This document shows, one piece after another, positions 57,286 through 64,000 of a stretch of 64,000 nucleotides of DNA (its first letter is position 1; each line of letters starts with the position of its first letter). The position numbers and the translations under genes are program-made. The stretch spans positions 15,665,836 to 15,729,835 of the forward strand of contig NC_080717.1 in assembly GCF_019097595.1 (NCBI RefSeq), in the 5' to 3' direction. The notes beneath the pieces are model-generated. The model was not told where the DNA came from. It ran no database searches and worked only from the letters and a program-made list of their open reading frames with translations. The DNA comes from Hemibagrus wyckioides. Its lineage: Eukaryota > Chordata > Actinopteri > Siluriformes > Bagridae.

Positions 57286-59029
57286 CCTGTGATCGACATG
57301 CTCAGTTCATGCTTATTGTTACTGATATGGGTTTAAAACTGCCAACAAGAATGCATTTAATAAAACTGCATATACTACATTTAATTACAAATGCCTGCAA
57401 AGCCATAAGAGTACTAAAGCCCTCTAACTGAATACAAATATGATTTTCAACAATTGAAGACTTTTGTTTATTTTTTCAGTTCAAGTAATGTATTTCAAAG
57501 CTTCAATCATAATAAATAAAAATCAATTAAAAAATAAAATCTGACTCTACAACAAGCAAGAAGGGAAACTTGTAATGTAGTAATAGTAGTAATGTAGTAA
57601 TAAGGCCTTGTAATAATAATGACAATGTCACAAGGCTGAGGCCAATCTTAGGGCCAAGGAACTTCTCAGTTAACATTTTTTTATTCATTCAAGCACATGT
57701 TTATTATATGTTTATCCTTTTCTGGATTGAATAATGCAACATTTCCTAATATCTTAGGTATATGATAATAAAGGGGCGTGTCTTATCTACCTGGACAGTA
57801 TGCTATCTGCATCATTGCTTAATCGTAGGGCACAAGAAGCACTGGACTAAAGTTAGTTAGGAAAACTCAAATAAAAGCTGGACGTCTGTGTCTAGCCCAT
57901 TTAAAGTGAAAAGCTTTAATGCTGTGGGATACCAAGCAGCTCTAATTCATAGATAGTCGACCAAAATTGCTAATGGGACCAAGCGGCATAGGTGCAGAAT
58001 GTAGTTATGTGCCTAACTGCAGTATTTCAGTGAATTATTGATTGCTCTTTAGTATTCCTACAGCGTTAATAAAACACGGGACTGACAGGGTTCTCGCCCT
58101 GAATGTGCGCGAGCAGCGGAACCACATTCACCGCTACCGGTCTTGGTCTGTATCTATATAAACTTAAGTGATGTTTTAATACTGTGGGATTGCTAACTGG
58201 TGATTAATAATATAGCAGTCACATACATTCCTCTTTAGAAGAAAAATATTAAGTATTGTGCGTTTTAAATCGATGATAATCCCATTTGACACACGTGCTA
58301 GAACTTCATTTCACCATGTCGACCCTTACAAGGGACTTTTGACAAGGGACATTGAGAATGAAACATTCTGCAAAAATAATTACACAGCTTGTTCACGTGT
58401 CCTTCCAAGTATTGAGGCAAACTTTCGTGTCATGCAATTTGGATCATTCTGAAAAGCTTTATGAACAAAAATATTTACGTAGTTTCGATTGCTCTAGCCT
58501 GCATGTCTGCACAGGTTTGGACACGCCCACCTTATTATCATATATGCGGTGAGGAGAAAACACTGTAAGAGTCTTAGCACGTGCAGGGGACTTTTTTATT
58601 TTATTTTATTTTATTTTATTTTATTTATTTTTTTTATTTATTATGTTGACTGTAAATAGGTGAGTAATAAACCAAATAATTAAACTACTTTGTTAAATTT
58701 GAGACTTTAGACTTTAATTTAAACAATTTTATATTTAAACCCACTTCAAACATCGCATGTTACTGAAAATAACGTGCAAAATACCTGGAGCTGAAAAGGA
58801 AGAGGATTTCTTGTGCGTGTGCAGAAAAGATTTTAGCAACATAGTTTTCAGATCTATACACAGATCTGTATACAAGATAACATGCAAGCTGGACAAATTA
58901 GTATGCACAAGCAAACGATATACAGCATGTTGAGGATTATATAAATACACCGCAAGTCATACAGTTACCTACAAAATATATTATTGGTAAAAATAAAAAT
59001 ACAAAACCGTAGACAACAGTAGACAACAT
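57286..59029. other. No gene seen
   Basis: AT-rich sequence with a short GC-rich patch at 58070-58150 that holds an 8-bp inverted repeat (TGAATGTG ... CACATTCA). A (TTTTA)n tract is at 58592-58640. Confidence 0.45.
58592..58640 (+). repeat. (TTTTA)n simple repeat
   Basis: About six to seven TTTTA units followed by a T-rich tail. Confidence 0.96.
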
Positions 59030-59136
59030 AACAGGCTTTTTGTGCACAGCATTTCTTGCTCTTCTGGAAAGAAGTTCCACTCTTCTGGTCTTCACTTCCA
59101 GCTCCATGTTTTTGGAGCATTTGATGGGTTTGGGGC

Positions 59137-59159
59137 AGAGAGAGAGAGAGAGAGAGAGA
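59137..59159 (+). repeat. (AG)n microsatellite
   Basis: A short AG run next to the exon-like segment at 59237. Confidence 0.97.
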
Positions 59160-59236
59160 TCTGACCTGCTCAGAAGTAAGGCCCCCACCCCCACTCATCT
59201 TTTTAAAGCCGGTCTTTTTTCTCCATCTCTTTGCAG

Positions 59237-59276
59237 TGGCTTTTGCACAGTGGTGGTGAAACTATGTGGATCACAG
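59237..59276 (+). other. Exon-like 40-base segment with splice-like borders
   Basis: TCTTTTTTCTCCATCTCTTTGCAG precedes the segment as a good acceptor, and it ends ATCACAG followed by GTGGGG, a moderate donor. At least one frame is open (WLLHSGGETMWIT). There is no family match and no flanking exon is known. Confidence 0.25.
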
Positions 59277-59385
59277 GTGGGGTGTCGGCCTCCATCGAAT
59301 AATCTAGTTCACTAAGGATGGGATTTGGCGCTGTTATTTTTCTATTAGAGGGGAATTATGCTAAGCACTTAGAAGCCATCATGGC

Positions 59386-59399
59386 GTTGCTATGGCAGC
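59386..59399 (+). promoter_or_regulatory. X-box-like (RFX) motif
   Basis: GTTGCTATGGCAGC resembles the RFX X-box GTTGCCATGGCAAC with two differences. It is preceded by CCATCATGGCG (YY1-like words). Confidence 0.35.
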
Positions 59400-59754
59400 C
59401 CCTACTTCCTGCAGGGTTGCGACCTTGAATGACTACACCATTGCAAAGCCGGGTACCACACAGTTCCTTTGAGGATTAGAAATACAGCTTCATAGTTATG
59501 CAAAAATGCTTTAAGATATGATTGGAACTTTTGTAATGAGAGGTTTATATCTCACTAAAATAATAATAATAATAACAATAACAATAATAATAATAATAAA
59601 AATAATAATAATACGTGTGCTTGCTATTTTGTTCTGCAACGTATGTATAGGCCTAATATATGCGCATTTTATTAAATATTCCTTACAAGCTGATCAACTT
59701 ACCTGTGCAGAAACAAATTATAATTAGGCGAATCTACTGACTACTAATAAGATG

Positions 59755-59762
59755 TGACGTCA
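59755..59762. promoter_or_regulatory. Perfect palindromic CRE
   Basis: TGACGTCA, the full CREB/ATF site, followed by TCATC. Confidence 0.45.
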
Positions 59763-60079
59763 TCATCAAACTCTGGTGTTCTGCGCAATTTCGGGTCAGG
59801 ATCAGGTTTCCGTGAATCAGTTCACATTTTCACTGCAGTACAAATTGTGTAACTCGCCTGCATACAGAGAAAATTAATGATATTGTCACGTTCCGCTGAG
59901 TGCTTATTTTCACCCAAAACTGCTCATAGATTTAACAAAAGCTGGAATAATCCATCATCATGAAAGTTAAACATTTGTAGCCAAAATGAATTTATTTGGA
60001 AAAGATTGTGAGCCCACAGTCTACTACTATCATTGTGCACGGCACTGTAAAGTGGTGAAGCTCAAAGAGGAGGCTTAGG

Positions 60080-60082
60080 AAT

Positions 60083-60113
<31 letters not shown>

Positions 60114-60117
60114 TTTT
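60080..60117 (+). repeat. (TTTA)n microsatellite
   Basis: About nine TTTA units. Confidence 0.97.
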
Positions 60118-60388
60118 ATTTTTGGTGAGTTCTTTTTCTATGCCTTTTTATGCCACTGTCTTTTTACTATAAACGGCATAACTGATTTTGCTCCTTAAAA
60201 ATCCGGCATGCACATGATTTTTAGAGTATCATAGCCTACATACAAAGTGCCTCAATGCACAACAGGGTCCGACTTTGAAGAGAGGAGTACTTTGAGAAGG
60301 TTGGCTATCAGATCTGCTGTCTGTAGTCTACGTATGGACGTGTATATGACCTGCTGAAAAGCTAGGATTAAAAAGTCCTATAGAAAGC

Positions 60389-60391
<3 letters not shown>

Positions 60392-60463
<72 letters not shown>
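60392..60463 (+). repeat. (TA)n microsatellite
   Basis: About 36 TA units, directly followed by a 24-bp perfect palindrome. Confidence 0.99.
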
Positions 60464-60465
<2 letters not shown>

Positions 60466-60487
60466 TAGCTATATATATATAGCTACC
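60464..60487. repeat. Perfect 24-bp palindrome
   Basis: GGTAGCTATATA joined to its exact reverse complement, adjoining the (TA)n tract. Confidence 0.98.
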
Positions 60488-61387
60488 AGATATTGTGACA
60501 ATAAATCCTCAGCGTTCTTATTTCAAGCCTTAGCATGTAAACAAAAACAAGCAAATCAATAAATCAGTATTCATTGGGTACATTAGAAGCATGTATGTCA
60601 AAGGTACAAGGAGATTTTCTCGAAATCATGCTTCCGTGTGATCTATTGCGAAAAGGGATTTTAACGGGCAAGCACTGTCTGATTTCATATGAATGAAGTC
60701 GTAACACAGCCATAACCTCTAACTCCGCCCCTCACCCGACCTTAACCATGCTCAGCTTTGTGAATCTTCCTGTGAATGAGAAAATTAAATGCAGCGTGAA
60801 ACCGTGTGAGGCCTACTCAGAATTACTTGATAAGTTCTTAATTGTTTAAGGTAGGCCTAGTCCATGGTCCCTTTCATTTTTTTTCACTAACAAGTTATTT
60901 TAATAACATATTGTAGAACAGGAAATACAGAACACTGCCCATACAAAAGACATGGGTGAGATATGGTGGGGTGGATGTAGGCTGTAGGTAATAATTATTC
61001 AAAGCTGTTGAAAACGGCAAGATTTATTACTAACAATTGCTCAATACAATACAAATATAGACACTAGCATTAGCTTTTAGCTAACATTAAGGAGAGTATT
61101 ATGTCTTTGCAGAGAAATAAAGTGCAATTTTTACATACTGTCATAATTGGTCTTAGTTTTAGTGTGTGTGGTAATCACTGGGGGGAAAATGGGTTAAGAA
61201 AATAAATCTAAGATGGATTGTCTGGGATATCTGCCAGTCACAGTCAGAGTTCCCTTTTAGGAAAACGGACATGGTTGGGTCCCTTTTAGTCTTCCTTTTT
61301 ACCAGTTGATACACGTAGAGATAATATAGAAGAGAGTTTTATGACTTTATATTCGTATAATTCTAGTTATATGACTATATGAATTGC
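60488..61387. other. No gene seen
   Basis: AT-rich sequence without recognisable features. Confidence 0.45.
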
Positions 61388-61475
61388 TATTATATTATAT
61401 TATATTATATTATATTATATTATATTATATTATATTATATTATATTATATTATATTATATTATATTATATTATAT
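61388..61475 (+). repeat. (TATTA)n pentanucleotide repeat
   Basis: About 17 perfect TATTA units over 88 bp. Confidence 0.99.
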
Positions 61476-64000
61476 TTATCATATTATAGTATATTAGATC
61501 TTCTCTGCAGAAATAGGACAGCGGTTGCAAGTGAATTTTATACTTTTTTTTTCTGTCATTAACCCATAAAAGCAATATGGCTCTTGCTTTGTTTGAAGGC
61601 CACAATTCTTCAAACGATGCAAACATTTTTGCAAACTAAATGTGGACAGGATAGATCAGGTCTGAAGTATCTTGTTCCAACTTATTGAAACCTTACACCT
61701 TTTTAAGAATGTGGTCCACCAAAACATTGAATTGGTTCCATACGCAGAGGTCTGTTAATATCTGAAATGTCCACGTTATGAATGGCTACTTCAATGTCGA
61801 AAATTAGATATTTTTGAAAACTTAAGGAAAACATTAAGGAAAGTTTCTTTAACGAACATTTGTGAAGAGCTGTTTTGCGCATGTGAAAGATCTATATAGG
61901 GTTTCTTTTTATCTTACTTTTATTATGGAAATTTTCTGGTGAATATTGGAGTCCATATATGGAGTTATGTAAAGAAATGATTTTGTTTTCAGGCCCAGGT
62001 TTTCACGGACTGGCGCAATAAACACTTTCATATTTCATTTCGAAATCTGAGGATTCAAATTCTCTATGAAATTAAAATCCACTATAGTGGTGGACGGACT
62101 GAGAATGCCTCTCTGTGTGTCTAATAAAGCTGAAACAGGTGTTGAAAAGATGACAGACTCCAACTATAATAACTTCTTTCAGTGCTCTGAAGTCAGTAGT
62201 TTTATGTGTCAGTTTCTCTGAAGTACCAATATAAATAGCGGGTTTTTTCTATAGGTCAACCTAATGCAAAAATATTTTTTATTATTTCCTAACTTGCACG
62301 TTTACAGCGTAAAATGAGTGTGTTAACCTGCTTTACAAATTTTTTTTTTTTTTTTTTACATATTCATAGAAAGTAGGCTGTTTTGTAGGGTCATGATGTA
62401 TGATTTTATTATTATTAAAATGAGCGTACGCCATGCTGTTTAAGTGATACTGGCTTTATTTTTTAACGTCACACATTTTACCTTTTCCTAAGGATCGTAT
62501 TTTCATTCTTAAAATGTGCGCACTGTATTTACCCTTTGGTTGGTGGTCCTTCTTCACTTAACTTAAATGTAAGAATAAAAGAGAAGTCGGAATTCCCCCT
62601 TTTCCTCCAGAGACTTTGAGCCATGATTATGTATATCAGTTGGAGTTGTTATACAGCCTTGTTATTTAGTTTGCCCATAATATTAATGTTCATCTCTGTA
62701 TAGACTACAAGATAATCCAGGTCTGATTCAGTAAAAATAATTTGCAAGAAATGGTCTTTGGAGAGGTGTGTTTGGATCTCATCTCCCTGGGCAGCCTACC
62801 TGTGCTCCAGCAGGGGCGCCGTAAAAGAGGGCAGGATGGAACAATTTCAAGGAGTAAAGGGAAGCCCCGGAACAAAATTTGGAAACGAAATTTATCCAGG
62901 GTGAAGGTGTAGGGGACAGTGTATGAAATCCTATCAGGGGGGCCAAAATTTTTGCTCGCGACCCTGCGCTCCAGGCGACGTCACACAGTTCCCTATGACG
63001 TTATTTCGTTAGAACCGTATTCCATAATGAGCACGGGCTAAAAGAGACCATGTCCACATTTAAACATCCCCGACAAAGATGATATGGCTCTTCTGAGACG
63101 TTAAAAGTGGCCATTCTTTCAGAAATAAAACGCTTAACGGATAGGTTAGTTTAAGTGACGATAACTTAAGCAGGGAAAATATCATTTATAGTCGAAATTT
63201 TTAAAATCAAACGTGGACCTTGATATTTTCCCAAACATATATCCACATTTTAATTAAAATCGTTTATAGTACATAATAAAACTGTTCATTAATGATCTCT
63301 TCGGGCGATCCCGTGTCATGGGGGATAGTTCGTTATTGTTGGTTTACATAATCAAACAAAGGTGACAGCAACACTTAGGGAAATTAATCATTTCCACAGC
63401 ATGATTTATCATGCGACTATCTGCGAAAATGTTACTAGCACATATGCAATTTATTTACAAAAATAAAGTGAAATGATATTTATTTTTAACAGTGTTAATT
63501 AAAAAAAAACTCTCTTTATTTTTAATACATTTTTTAGTTATTAACGCCCAAATTGTCAAAATGTCCCATGTCACATTAAAATAGCTAACACTTTAAACAT
63601 TGCGTATTCAGGTTGTAGATACGGACTTAATATAATTAATACGGACTTTTCATTGTGGAGGGAAAAAAACCAAAACAACCTGTTTCAAAATAAGTCACAC
63701 TGTTATACATATTTTCATGTTAAAATCTAACCACCTGTCTTGCATATTTCTTTTTTTTCTACAAACACTGCAGAGCGTGTTCTTTCTTCTCTCTGCTAAG
63801 TAATAAATATACAATAAAAATGTTATTATTAATAGACTAAAATCCCAGAAGCCAGAGATGGATCAGTTGTCGCTACTAAATAAAAAAAACATCTATTTTG
63901 ATGAACTGGACGTATGCATATAAACCTGTCCATGAAGAATAACGGTATTGAAAGTCTGCTGTACCATAGAGAAGATTGCAGGATAAAGTTAGAAGAGAGA
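61476..64000. other. No gene seen; candidate regulatory section at 62760-63120
   Basis: The section 62760-63120 is more GC-rich and holds a CTCF-like word (62807-62820) and CRE-like words (GCGACGTCAC near 62976 and TGACGTTA near 62997). An NF-kB-like GGAATTCCCC lies near 62590. The flanks are AT-rich. No coding exon is recognised up to the window end. Confidence 0.4.
62807..62820 (+). promoter_or_regulatory. CTCF-like motif with one-base gap
   Basis: CCAGCAGGGGCGCC equals the strong CTCF form CCAGCAGGGGGCGCC minus one G. Confidence 0.35.

Noticed and set aside
1..64000. CRISPR arrays, phage, bacterial operons, defence systems or toxin genes
   Set aside because: The regular repeats are all eukaryotic microsatellites without spacers, and no bacterial gene structure or ribosome binding sites are present.
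1..64000. tRNA or rRNA genes
   Set aside because: Only SINE-derived tRNA-like pieces (16939, 29455) were seen; none has a complete cloverleaf.

Overview
This window looks like vertebrate nuclear DNA, most likely from a teleost fish. It is AT-rich by eye, full of long microsatellites, and carries decayed Tc1/mariner-type transposons, tRNA-related SINE pieces and a Ty3/gypsy remnant, all typical of fish genomes. The repeat tail at 2296-2413 and several other repeat fragments resemble families I associate with catfishes (Siluriformes); that taxonomic guess rests on memory of repeat families and is an inference. I recognise no host protein-coding gene, rRNA, tRNA, CRISPR array or bacterial-type operon. 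The only convincing protein-coding sequence is transposon-derived, and all of it is broken.

Layout. From 1 to about 31 kb the window is rich in mobile elements: a SINE tail (2.3 kb), Ty3/gypsy reverse transcriptase and integrase remnants (2.5-3.7 kb), a Tc1-like 3' fragment (3.7-4.0 kb), one almost complete Tc1 element with intact ends and a TA target duplication (6387-7968), a second decayed Tc1 family beside it (8.2-8.8 kb), an internally deleted Tc1 copy (10.8-11.3 kb), another Tc1 fragment joined to a common fish repeat (14.3-14.8 kb), two copies of a CA-bearing repeat (15.2 and 16.1 kb), SINEs at 16.9 and 29.5 kb, and a decayed Tc1 copy at 25.9-26.7 kb. From about 31 to 57 kb recognisable mobile elements almost disappear. 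Instead there are islands of balanced, non-repetitive, more GC-rich sequence separated by AT-rich stretches and microsatellites. This is the look of a regulatory gene desert or very large intron next to a developmental gene, but I cannot name the gene and cannot measure conservation here. From 57 to 64 kb there are a MITE-like fragment, several long simple repeats, and a few promoter- or enhancer-like motif groups (X-box-like, CRE, CTCF-like).

The genes do not work together as a system: the transposase remnants are independent, dead copies of at least five Tc1-type or Ty3-type lineages. The most interesting leads are the two separate inactivating lesions in the Tc1 transposase, an internal deletion that fuses a DNA-binding domain in frame to a DDE tail, a near-perfect 20-bp hairpin inside a GC-rich island at 44.6 kb, two splice-site-flanked exon-like segments (54694-54763 and 59237-59276), and the sharp change from transposon-rich to transposon-poor DNA. 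I found no convincing new biological system.
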